From Megalopta genalis (Eukaryota > Arthropoda > Insecta > Hymenoptera > Halictidae), in contig NW_027476250.1 of NCBI RefSeq assembly GCF_051020955.1, forward strand, positions 124,001 to 188,000: 64,000 nt of DNA, written 5' to 3'. Both the position numbers and the translations under genes were made by a program. Under the pieces are notes generated by a model that had not been told where the DNA came from, ran no database searches, and saw nothing but the letters and a program-made list of their open reading frames with translations. Below are positions 25,557-38,170 of this stretch, in pieces (the first letter of the stretch is position 1; the number at the start of each line of letters is the position of its first letter).

Positions 25557-28026
25557 AAGCTATGTCACTTATATCGCAAGTATCTGATGCTAAATAAATT
25601 GTTTTGCATGTAGTTGATGCTAGACCTTCTACATCGCATTGATTTGACGATAAATCATGTGTTTCGCTTGGATATGAAGCTAACTCGTTTGGTTCGTCGG
25701 CATTTGAAGCTATATCACGTATATCACAAGTATCCGAAGCAAAATCATTTGTGTCACATGGATTTGAAGCTATCTCGTTTGTTTCGTCTGTATTTGAAGA
25801 TATATCACTTATAGCGCAAGTATGTGAAGCTAAATCATTGGTTTCCCATGTAGTTGAAGCTAAACCTTCTACATAGCATTCATTTGAAACAAAATCATGT
25901 GTTTCGCTTGGATTTGAAGCTAAAACTTATACATCGCATTGATTTGCAGCTAAATCATGTGTTTTGCATGGATTTGATGCTAACTCGTTTGTTTCCCCTG
26001 CATTTGATGCATATATCACTTATATCGCAAGTATCTAAAGCTAAATCATTTGTTTCGCATGGATTTGAAGCTAAACCTTCTACATAGCATTGATTTAATT
26101 CTAAATCATGGGTTTCGCTTGGATTGGAAGCTAACTCGTTTATTTCGTCTGCATTTGAAGCTGTGTCAATTATATCGCAAGTATCTGAAGCTATATCATT
26201 TGTGTCTCATGGATTTGAAGCTAAACCTTCTACATAGCATTGATTTGCAGCTAAATCTGCATTTGAAGCTATATCACATATATCCCAAGTGTTTGAAGCT
26301 CAATCATTTGCTCCGCATGGATTTGAAGCTAATCCTTCTACATCGCATTGATTTGAAGCTAACTCGTTAGTTTCGTCTGCATTTGAAGCTACATCACTTA
26401 TATCGCAAGTATCTTAAGCTAAATCATTTGTGTCGCATGGATTTGAAGCTAAACTTTCTACATCGAATCTAAATCATGTGATTTGCTTGGATTGGAAGCT
26501 AACTCATTTGATCCGTCTGCATTTCAAGCTGTATCACTTATATCGTAAGTATCTGAATCAAAATCATTTGTGTCTCATGGATTTGAAACAAAACCTTCTA
26601 CATAGCATTCATTTGAAGCTAAATCATTTGTTTCGCTTGGATTTGAAGCTAAAACTTATACATCGCATTGATTTGAAGCTAAATCATGTGTTTCGCATGG
26701 ATTTGAAGCTAACTCGTTAGTCTCGTCTGCATTTGAAGCTATATCACTTTTATCGCTAGTATCTAAAGCTAAATCATTTGTTTCGCATGGATTTGAAGCT
26801 AAACTTTCTACATCGCATTGATTTGAAGCTAAATCATGTGATTCGCTTGGATTGGAAGCTAACTCGTTAGTCTCGTCTGCATTTGAAGCTATATCACTTA
26901 TATCGCTAGTATCTAAAGCTAAATCATTTGTTTCGCACGGATTTGAAGCTAAACCTTCTACATCGCATTGATTTGCAACTAAATCATGTGTTTCGCATGG
27001 ATTTGAAGCTAACTCGTTTGTTTCGTCTGCATTTGAAGCTATATCACTTATATCCCAAGCGTTGAAAGTAAATTATTTTTTTCGCATGGATTTGAAGCTA
27101 AACCTTCTACATCGCACTGCTTTGAAGCTAAATCATGTGATTCGCTTGGATTTGAAGCTAACTCGTTCGTTTTGTCTGTATCTGAAGCTATATCACTTAT
27201 ATCGGTAGTATATGAAGCTAAATCATTAGTGTCTCATGGATTTGAAGCGAAACCTTCTACATAGCATTGATTTGAAGCTTAATCATGTGTTTTGTATGGA
27301 TTTGAAGCTAACTCGTTTTTTTCCCCTGAATTTGAAGCTATATCGCTTATATCGCAAGTATCTGATGCTAAATCATTTGTTTCGCTTCGATTTGAAGCTA
27401 TACCATCTACATTGCATTGATTTGCAGCTAAATCATGAGTTTCGCATGGATTTGAAGCTAAACCTTCTACATCGCATTGATTTGCATCTAAACCATGTGT
27501 TTCGCAAGGATTTGGAGCTAACTCGTTTGTTTCGTCTGCATTTGAAGCTATATCTCTTAGATCCCAAGTGTTTGAAGCTAAATCATTTGTTTCGCATGGA
27601 TTTGAAGCTATGTCACTTATATCGCAAGTATCTGATGCTAAATAAATTGTTTTGCATGTAGTTGATGCTAGACCTTCTACATCGCATTGATTTGACGATA
27701 AATCATGTGTTTCGCTTGGATATGAAGCTAACTCGTTTGGTTCGTCGGCATTTGAAGCTATATCACGTATATCACAAGTATCCGAAGCAAAATCATTTGT
27801 GTCACATGGATTTGAAGCTATCTCGTTTGTTTCGTCTGTATTTGAAGATATATCACTTATAGCGCAAGTATGTGAAGCTAAATCATTGGTTTCCCATGTA
27901 GTTGAAGCTAAACCTTCTACATAGCATTCATTTGAAACAAAATCATGTGTTTCGCTTGGATTTGAAGCTAAAACTTATACATCGCATTGATTTGCAGCTA
28001 AATCATGTGTTTTGCATGGATTTGAT
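23931..28026. repeat. 2,048-bp direct tandem duplication
   Basis: 23931-25978 and 25979-28026 are adjacent copies at a constant offset of 2,048 bp, with no difference noticed in the stretches compared. Each carries one segment A copy (24804 and 26852) and one 10-bp-deletion marker (24410 and 26458). 2,048 is not a multiple of 30 because each copy contains a 10-bp and a 42-bp loss and other small steps. The near-perfect identity makes this one of the youngest events in the window. Confidence 0.9.
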
Positions 28027-28357
28027 GCTAACTCGTTCGTTTCGCCTGCATTTGAAGCTATATCACTTATATCGCAAGTATCTGAACCTAAATCATTAGT
28101 TTCGCATGCATTTGAAGCTAAACATTCTACATCGCATAGATTTGAAGCTAGCTCGTTTGCTTCGTCTACAGTTGAAGCTATATCACTTATATACCAAGTG
28201 TTTGATGCTAAATCATTCGTTTCGCAAGGATTAGTATTTATGCCTTCTACATCGCATGGATTTAAAGCTAAATGATGTGTATCGCATGGATTTTGAAGCT
28301 AACTCGTTTGATTCGTCTGCATTTGAAGCTATATCACTTATATCCCAAGTGTTTGAT
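28027..28357. repeat. Array segment joining segment A copy 5 to block L copy 2
   Basis: 28027-28260 continues the match to 1176-1409. At 28260 the 210 bp equivalent to 1410-1619 are missing, and the match resumes with ggatttaaagctaaatgatg. Only ordinary 30-mers are seen. Confidence 0.8.
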
Positions 28358-31300
28358 GCTAAATCATTTGTTTCGCATGGATTTGTAGCTATACCTTCTA
28401 CATCGCATTGATTTGAAGCTAAAACATGTGTTTCCGCTTGGATTTGAAGCTAAACCTTCAACATCGCATTGATTTGAAGCTAAATAGTGTGTTTTGCATG
28501 GATTTTATGCTAACTCGTTTGTTTCCCCTGCATTTGAAGCTATATCAGTTATATCGCAAGTATCTGATGCTAAATCATTTGTTTCGCATGAATTTGAAGC
28601 TAAACCTTCTACATCGCATTGATTTGCAGCTAAATCATGTGTTTCGCATAGATTTGAAGCTAACTCGTTCGTTTCGCCTGCATTTTATGCTATATCAATT
28701 ATATCACAAGTGTTTGATGCTAAATCATTTGTTTCGCATGGATTTGAAGCTAAACCTTCTACATCGTATCGATTTGAAGAAAAATGATATGTATCGAATG
28801 GATTTTGAAGCTACCCCGTTTGATTCGTCTGCATTTGCAGTTATATCACTTATATCACAAGTGTTTGAAGCTAAATCATTTGTTTCGCATGGATTTGTAG
28901 CTAAACCTTCTACATCGCATTGATTTGTAGCTAAATCATGTGTTTCGTTTGAATTTGAAGCTACACCTTCAACATCGCTTTGATTTGAAGCTAAATCATG
29001 TGTTTTGCATGGATTTGATGCTAACTCGTTTGTTTCCCTTGCATTTGAAGTTATTTCAGTTATATCGCAAGTATCTGATGCTAAATCATGCGTTTCGCTT
29101 GGATTTGAAGCTAAACCTTTTACATCGCATTGATTTGCAGCTAAATCATGTGTTTTGCATGGATTTGATGCTAACTCGTTTGTTTCCCCTGCATTTGATG
29201 CTATATCACTTATATCGCAAGTATCTGAAGCTAAATCATTTGTTTTGCATGGATTTGAAGCTAAACCTTCTACATCGCATTGATTTGCAGCTAAATCATG
29301 TGTTTCGCATAGATTTGAAGCTAACTCGTTCGTTTCGCCTGCATTTTATGCTATATCAATTATATCACAAGTGTTTGATGCTAAATCATTTGTTTCGCAT
29401 TGATTTGAAGCTAAACCTTCTACATCGTATCGATTTGAAGAAAAATGATATGTATCGAATGGATTTTGAAGCTACCCCGTTGGATTCGTCTGCATTTGCA
29501 GTTATATCACTTATATCACAAGTGTTTGAAGCTAAATCATTTGTTTGGCATGGATTTGTAGCTAAACCTTCTACATCGCATTGATTTGTAGCTAAATCAT
29601 GTGTTTCGTTTGGATTTGAAGCTACACCTTCAACATCGCTTTGATTTGAAGCTAAATCATGTGTTTTGCATGGATTTGATGCTAACTCGTTTGTTTCCCT
29701 TGCATTTGAAGTTATTTCAGTTATATCGCAAGTATCTGATGCTAAATCATGCGTTTCGCTTGGATTTGAAGCTAAACCTTTTACATCGCATTGATTTGCA
29801 GCTAAATCATGTGTTTTGCATGGATTTGAAGCTAATCCGTTTGTTTCCCCTGCATTTGAGGCTATATCAGTTATATGGCAAGTATCTGATGCTAAATCAT
29901 TTGTTTCGCATGGATTTGAAGCTATAGCACCTATATCCCATGTGTTCGTAGCTCAATATTTGTTTCGCATGGATTTGAAGCTAAACCTTCTACATCCCAT
30001 TAATTTGAAGCTAAATCATATGTTTCGCATGGATATGGAGCTAACTCGTTTGTTTCTCCTGCATTTGAAGCTATATCACTTATATTGCAAGTATCTGAAC
30101 CTAAATCATTTGTTTCACATGGATTTGAAGATAAGCCGCCTACTTCGCATTGATTTGTAGCTAAATCATGCGTACCACATGGATTTTGAAGCTAACTCGT
30201 TCGTTTCGCCTGCATTTGATGCTATATCACTTATATCGCTAGTGTTTGAAGGTAAATCATTTGTTTCGCATGGATTTGAAGCTAATCCTTCTACATCGCA
30301 TTGATTTGAAGCTAAATCATGCGTTCCGCTTGGATTTGAAGCTATACCTTCTACATCTCTTTGATTTGAAGCTAAATCATGTGTTTTGCATGGATTTGAA
30401 GCTAACTCGTTTGTTTCCCCTGCATTTGAGGCTATATCAGTTATATGGCAAGTATCTGATGCTAAATCATTTGTTTCGCATGGATTTGAAGCTATAGCAC
30501 CTATATCCCATGTGTTCGTAGCTCAATCTTTTGTTTCGCATTGATCTGAAGCTAAACCTTCTACATCGCATTGATTTGCAGCGAAATCATGTGTTTCGCA
30601 TAGATTTGAAGCTAACTCGTTCGTTTCGCCTGCATTTTATGCTATATCAATTATATCACAAGTGTTTGATGCTAAATCAATTGTTTCGCATGGATTTGTA
30701 GCTAAACCTTCTACATCGTATCGATTTGAAGAAAAATGATATGTATCGAATGGATTTTGAAGCTACCCCGTTTGATTCGTCTCCATTTGCAGTTATATCA
30801 CTTATATCACAAGTGTTTGAAGCTAAATCATTTGTTTCGCATGGATTTGTAGCTAAACCTTCTACATCGCATTGATTTGTAGGTAAATCATGTGTTTCGT
30901 TTGGATTTGAAGCTAAACCTTCTACATCGTATCGATTTGAAGCAAAATGATATGTATCGCATGGCTTTTGAAGCTACCCCGTTTGAATCGTCAGCATTTG
31001 CAGCTATATCACCTATATCACAAGTGTTTGAAGCTAAATCATTTGTCTCGCATGGATTTCAATCTAAACCTTCTATATCGCATTCATTTGAAGCTAAATC
31101 ATGTGCTTCGCTTGTATTTGAAGCTATACTTTCTACATCGCTTTGATTTGAAGCTAAATCATGTGTTTTGCATGGATTTGATGCTAACTCGTTTGTTTCC
31201 CTTGCATTTGAAGTTATTTCAGTTATATCGCAAGTATCTGATGCTAAATCATGCGTTTCGCTTGGATTTGAAGCTAAACCTTCTACATCGCATTGATTTG

Positions 31301-34300
31301 CAGCTAAATCATGTGTTTCGCATGGATTTGATGCTAACTCATTTGTTTCCCCTGCATTTGAAGCTATATCAGTTATATCGCAAGTATCTGATGCTAAATC
31401 ATTTGTTTCGCATGGATTTGAAGCTAAACCTTCTACATCGCATTGATTTGAAGCTAACTCGTTCGTTTCGCCTGCATTTGATGCTATATCACTTATATCG
31501 CTAGTGTTTGAAGGTAAATCATTTGTTTCGCATGGATTTGAAGCTAATCCTTCTACATCGCATTGATTTGAAGCTAAATCATGCGTTTCGCTTAGATTTG
31601 AAGCTGTACCTTCTACATCTCTTTGATTTGAAGCTAAATCATGTGTTTTGCATGGATTTGAAGCTAACTCGTTTGTTTCCCCTGCATTTGAGGCTATATC
31701 AGTTATATGGCAAGTATCTGATGCTAAATCATTTGTTTCGCATGAATTTGAAGCTATAGCACCTATATCCCATGTGTTCGTAGCTCAATCTTTTGTTTCG
31801 CATGGATCTGAAGCTAAACCTTCTACATCCCATTAATTTGAAGCTAAATCATATGTTTCGCATGGATATGGAGCTAACTCGTTTGTTTCTCCTGCGTTTG
31901 AAGCTATATCACTTATATTGCAAGTATCTGAACCTAAATCATTTGTTTCGCATGGATTTGAAGCTAAACCTTCTACATCGCATTGATTTGCAGCTAAATC
32001 ACGTGTTTCGCATGGATTTGTAGCTATCCCGTTTGATTCGTCTGCATTTGCAGCTACATCACTTATATCCCAAGTGTTTGGAGGTAAATCATTTGTTTCG
32101 CATGGATTTGAAGCTAAACCTTCTACATCGCATTGATTTGAAGCTAAAACATGTGTTTCGCTTGGATTTGAAGCTAAACCTTCTACATCGCATTGATTTG
32201 AAGCTAAATCATGTGTTTCGTTTGGATTTGAAGCTACACCTTCAACATCGCTTTGATTTGAAGCTAAATCATGTGTTTTGCATGGATTTGATGCTAACTC
32301 GTTTGTTTCCCTTGCATTTGAAGTTATTTCAGTTATATCGCAAGTATCTGATGCTAAATCATGCGTTTCCCTTGGATTTGAAGCTAAACCTTTTACATCG
32401 CATTGATTTGCAGCTAAATCATGTGTTTTGCATGGATTTGAAGCTAACCCGTTTGTTTCCCCCGCATTTGAGGCTATATCAGTTATATTGCAAGTATCTG
32501 ATGCTAAATCATTTGTTTCGCATGGATTTGAAGCTATAGCACCTATATCCCATGTGTTCGTAGCTCAATCTTTTGTTTCGCATGGATCTGAAGCTAAACC
32601 TTCTACATCCCATTAATTTGAAGCTAAATCATATGTTTCGCATGGATATGGAGCTAACTCGTTTGTTTCTCCTGCATTTGAAGCTATATCACTTATATTG
32701 CAAGTATCTGAACCTAAATCATTTGTTTCGCATGGATTTGAAGATAAGCCTCCTACTTCGCATTGATTTGTAGCTAAATCATGCGTACCGCATGGATTTT
32801 GAAGCTAACTCGTTCGTTTCGCCTGCATTTGATGCTATATCACTTATATCGCTAGTGTTTGAAGGTAAATCATTTGTTTCGCATGGATTTGAAGCTAATC
32901 CTTCTACATCGCATTGATTTGAAGCTAAATCATGCGTTCCGCTTGGATTTGGAGCTATACCTTCTACATCTCTTTGATTTGAAGCTAAATCATGTGTTTT
33001 GCATGGATTTGAAGCTAACTCGTTTGTTTCCCCTGCATTTGAGGCTATATCAGTTATATGACAAGTATCTGATGCTAAATCATTTGTTTCGCATGGATTT
33101 GAAGCTATAGCACCTATATCCCATGTGTTCGTAGCTCAATCTTTTGTTTCGCATGGATCTGAAGCTAAACCTTCTACATCCCATTAATTTGAAGCTAAAT
33201 CATATGTTTCGCATGGATATGGAGCTAACTCGTTTGTTTCTCCTGCATTTGAAGCTATATCACTTATATTGCAAGTATCTGAACCTAAATCATTTGTTTC
33301 GCATGGATTTGAAGATAAGCCTCCTACTTCGCATTGATTTGTAGCTAAATCATGCGTACCGCATGGATTTTGAAGCTAACTCGTTTGTTCCGTCTGCATT
33401 TTAAGCTATATCACTTATATCCCAATTGTTTGAAGCTAAATCATTTGTTTCGCATGGATTTGAAGCTAATCCTTCTACATGGCATTGAATTGAAGCTAAA
33501 TCATGCGTTTCGCTTGGATTTGAAGCTATACCTTCTACATCTCTTTGATTTGAAGCTAAATCATGTGTTTTGCATGGATTTGAAGCTAACTCGTTTGTTT
33601 CCCCTGCATTTGAGGCTATATCAGTTATATGGCAAGTATCTGATGCTAAATCATGCGTTTCGCATGGATTTGAAGCTATAGCACCTATATCCCATGTGTT
33701 CGTAGCTCAATCTTTTGTTTCGCATGGATCTGAAGCTAAACCTTCTACATTCCATTAATTTGAAGCTAAATCATATGTTTCGCATGGATATGGAGCTAAC
33801 TCGTTTGTTTCTCCTGCGTTTGAAGCTATATCACTTATATTGCAAGTATCTGAACCTAAATCATTTGTTACGCATGGATTTGTAGCTAAACCTTCTACAT
33901 CGTATTGATTTGTAGGTAAATCATGTGTTTCGTTTGGATTTGAAGCTACACCTTCAACATCGCTTTGATTTGAAGCTAAATCATGTGTTTTGCATGGATT
34001 TGATGCTAACTCGTTTGTTTCCCTTGCATTTGAAGTTATTTCAGTTATATCGCAAGTATCTGATGCTAAATCATGCGTTTCGCTTGGATTTGAAGCTAAA
34101 CCTTCTACATCGCATTGATTTGCAGCTAAATCATGTGTTTCGCATGGATTTGATGCTAACTCATTTGTTTCGCATGGATGTGAAGCTAAACCTTCTACAT
34201 CGCATTGATTTGAAGCGAAATCGTGTGTTTTGCATGGACCTTATGCTAACTCGTTTGTTTCCACTGCATTTGAATCTATATCACTTATATCGCATGTATC

Positions 34301-35202
34301 TGATGCTAAATCATTTGTTTCGCATGGATTTGAAGCTAAACCTTCTACATAGCATTGATTTGAAGCTTAATAATGTGTTTTGCTTGGAATTAAAGCTAAC
34401 TCGTTTGTTTCCCCTGCATTTGAAGCATATATCACTTCTATCGCAAGTATCTAAAGCTAAATCATTTCTTTTGCATGGATTTGAAGCTAAACCTTCTACA
34501 TAGCATTGGTTTGAAGCTTAATAATGTGTATTGCTTGGATATGAAGCTAACTCGTTTGTTTCCCCGTACATTTGTAGCTATATCTCTTATATCGGAACAA
34601 TCTGATGCTAAATCATTTGTGTCGCATCGATTTGAAGCTAAACCTTCCACATATCATTGATTTAAAGCTTAATAATGTGTCTTGCATGGAGTTGAAGCTA
34701 ACTCGTTCGTTTCCCCTGCATTTGAAGCTATATCACTTATATCGCAAGTATCTGATGTTAAATCATTTGCTTCGCAAGGATTTGAAGCTAATCATTCTAC
34801 ACCGCATTGATTTGAAGCTTAATCATGTGTTTTGCATGGATTTGAAGCTACCTCGCTTGTTTGCCCTGCATTTGAAGCTGTATCACTTATATCGCAAGCA
34901 TCTGAAGCTAAATCATTTGTGTCTCATGGATTTGAACCTACATCATCTACATATCATTGATTTGCAGCTGAATCATGTGTTTCGCATGGATTTGAAGCTA
35001 ACTCGTTTGTTTCGTCTGCATTTGAAGCTATACCACTTTTATCCCAAGTGTTTGATGCTAAATCATTTGTATCGCATGGATTGGAAGCTAATCCTTCTAC
35101 TTCGCATTGATTTAAAGCTAAATCATGTGTTTCGCTTGGATTTGAAGCTAATCCTTCTACATCGCATTGATTTGAAGATAAATCATGTGTTTTGCTATGA
35201 TT

Positions 35203-35826
35203 TCATGCTAACTCGTTCGTTTCGCCTGCATTTGATGCTATATCCCTTATATCGCAAGTATCTGAAGCTAAATCATTTGATTCGCATGGATTTGTAGCTA
35301 AACCTTCTACATCATATTGATTTGAAGCTAACTCATTTGTTTCGCATGGATTTGAAGCTAAACATTCTACATCGCATGGATTTGAAGCTAAGCCTTCTAT
35401 TTCGCATGGATTTAAAGGTAATGATGTGTATCGCATGCATATTGAAGCTAACTCGTTTGATTCGTCTGCATTTGAAGCTATATCACTTATATCACAAGTG
35501 TTTGAAGCTAAATCATTTGTCTCGCATGGATTTGAATCTAAACCTTCTATATCGCATTCATTTGAAGCTAAATCATGCGTTTCGCTTGGATTTGAAGCTA
35601 TACCTTCTACATCTCTTTGATTTGAAGCTAAATCATGTGTTTTGCATGGATTTGAAGCTAACCCGTTTGTTTCCCCTGCATTTGAGGCTATATCAGTTAT
35701 ATGGCAAGTATCTGATGCTAAATCATTTGTTTCGCATGGATTTGAAGCTATAGCACCTACACCCATGTGTTCGTAGCTCAATCTTTTGTTTCGCATGGAT
35801 CTGAAGCTAAACCTTCTACATCCCAT
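35203..35826 (-). other. Third copy of the 207-codon minus-strand decapeptide frame
   Basis: Identical in reading to 18685-19308, carried here by block L duplication at an offset of 16,518 bp. Confidence 0.1.
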
Positions 35827-36079
35827 TAATTTGAAGCTAAATCATATGTTTCGCATGGATATGGAGCTAACTCGTTTGTTTCTCCTGCATTTGAAGCTAT
35901 ATCACTTATATTGCAAGTATCTGAACCTAAATCATTTGTTTCGCATGGATTTGAAGATAAGCCTCCTACTTCGCATTGATTTGTAGCTAAATCATGCGTA
36001 CCGCATGGATTTTGAAGCTAACTCGTTCGTTTCGCCTGCATTTGATGCTATATCACTTATATCGCTAGTGTTTGAAGGT

Positions 36080-36190
36080 AAATCATTTGTGTCGCCTGGA
36101 TTTGAAGTTAAACCTTCTACATTGCATTGATTTGAAGCTTTATAATTTGTTTTGCTTGGAATTAAAGCTAACTCGTTTGTTTCCCCTGCA
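36080..36190. repeat. Exchanged cassette within block L copy 2
   Basis: The sequence gtgtcgcctggatttgaagt through ttataatttgttttgcttgg replaces the 19561-19720 sequence expected from copy 1 and shortens the block by 60 bp. The same cassette, including the attgcattg variant, is found at about 51606-51716 and 59569-59679, and in related form near 10313 and 23852. On both sides the normal block L sequence is kept, as expected for gene conversion or a double exchange. Confidence 0.8.
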
Positions 36191-36672
36191 TTTGAGGCTA
36201 TATCACTTATATCGCAAGTATCTGATGCTAAATCATTTGCTTCGCAAGGATTTGAAGCTAATCATTCTACACCGCATTGATTTGAAGCTTAATCATGTGT
36301 TTTGCATGGATTTGAAGCTACCTCGCTTGTTTGCCCTGCATTTGAAGCTGTATCACTTATATCGCAAGCATCTGAAGCTAAATCATTTGTGTCTCATCGA
36401 TTTGAACCTACATCATCTACATATCATTGATTTGCAGCTGAATCATGTGTTTCGCATGGATTTGAAGCTAACTCGTTTGTTTCGTCTGCATTTGAAGCTA
36501 TACCACTTTTATCCCAAGTGTTTGATGCTAAATCATTTGTATCGCATGGATTGGAAGCTAATCCTGCTACTTCGCATTGATTTAAAGCTAAATCATGTGT
36601 TTCGCTTGGATTTGAAGCTAATCCTTCTACATCGCATTGATTTGAAGATAAATCATGTGTTTTGCTATGATT

Positions 36673-37296
36673 TCATGCTAACTCGTTCGTTTCGCCTGCA
36701 TTTGATGCTATATCCCTTATATCGCAAGTATCTGAAGCTAAATCATTTGATTCGCATGGATTTGTAGCTAAACCTTCTACATCATATTGATTTGAAGCTA
36801 ACTCATTTGTTTCGCATGGATTTGAAGCTAAACATTCTACATCGCATGGATTTGAAGCTAAGCCTTCTATTTCGCATGGATTTAAAGGTAATGATGTGTA
36901 TCGCATGCATATTGAAGCTAACTCGTTTGATTCGTCTGCGTTTGAAGCTATATTACTTATATCACAAGTGTTTGAAGCTAAATCATTTGTCTCGCATGGA
37001 TTTGAATCTAAACCTTCTATATCGCATTCATTTGAAGCTAAATCATGCGTTTCGCTTGGATTTGAAGCTATACCTTCTACATCTCTTTGATTTGAAGCTA
37101 AATCATGTGTTTTGCATGGATTTGAAGCTAACCCGTTTGTTTCCCCTGCATTTGAGGCTATATCAGTTATATGGCAAGTATCAGATGCTAAATCATTTGT
37201 TTCGCATGGATTTGAAGCTATAGCACCTATACCCATGTGTTCGTAGCTCAATCTTTTGTTTCGCATGGATCTGAAGCTAAACCTTCTACATCCCAT
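36673..37296 (-). other. Fourth copy of the 207-codon minus-strand decapeptide frame
   Basis: Same frame as 35203-35826 at an offset of 1,470 bp. One residue differs in the TCDISDI decad (TCDISNI), from the t/c change near 36953. Confidence 0.1.
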
Positions 37297-38170
37297 TAAT
37301 TTGAAGCTAAATCATATGTTTCGCATGGATATGGAGCTAACTCGTTTGTTTCTCCTGCATTTGAAGCTATATCACTTATATTGCAAGTATCTGAACCTAA
37401 ATCATTTGTTTCGCATGGATTTGAAGATAAGCCTCCTACTTCGCATTGATTTGTAGCTAAATCATGCGTACCGCATGGATTTTGAAGCTAACTCGTTCGT
37501 TTCGCCTGCATTTGATGCTATATCACTTATATCGCTAGTGTTTGAAGGTAAATCACTTGTTTCGCATGGATTTGAAGCTAATCCTTCTACATCGCATTGA
37601 TTTGAAGCTAAATCATGCGTTCCGCTTGGATTTGAAGCTATACCTTCTACATCTCTTTGATTTGAAGCTAAATCATGTGTTTTGCATGGATTTGAAGCTA
37701 ACTCGTTTGTTTGCCCTGCATTTGAGGCTATATCAGTTATATGGCAAGTATCTGATGCTAAATCATTTGTTTCGCATGGATTTGAAGCTATAGCACCTAT
37801 ATCCCATGTGTTCGTAGCTCAATCTTTTGTTTCGCATGGATCTGAAGCTAAACCTTCTACATCCCATTAATTTGAAGCTAAATCATATGTTTCGCATGGA
37901 TATGGAGCTAACTCGTTTGTTTCTCCTGCGTTTGAAGCTATATCACTTATATTGCAAGTATCTGAACCTAAATCATTTGTTTCGCATGGATTTGAAGCTA
38001 AACCTTCTACATCGTATCGATTTGAAGAAAAATGATATGTATCGAATGGATTTTGAAGCTACCCCGTTTGATTCGTCTCCATTTGCAGTTATATCACTTA
38101 TATCACAAGTGTTTGAAGCTAAATCATTTGTTTCGCATGGATTTGTAGCTAAACCTTCTAAATCGCATTG

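Larger units (their letters stand above)
28358..38170. repeat. Large segmental duplication L, copy 2 (about 9.8 kb)
   Basis: Counterpart of 11990-21712. It is 150 bp longer near 29.2 kb (661-bp instead of 511-bp subarray spacing) and 60 bp shorter near 36.1 kb, where a foreign cassette replaces the local sequence. Its left end also continues the match to the 1.6-3.2 kb region (offset 26,641), so this block fuses the left-edge lineage with the 12-21 kb lineage. No gene is visible. Confidence 0.9.

Noticed and set aside
36120..36150. TATA-like motif in gctttataatttg
   Set aside because: It is a local variant of the core in an AT-rich repeat, with no transcription unit downstream.
28358..38170. 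Large duplications as pure assembly artefacts
   Set aside because: The copies differ by scattered single bases, a 150-bp gain and an exchanged cassette, so they are not simply the same sequence placed twice. Copy number should still be confirmed with long reads.
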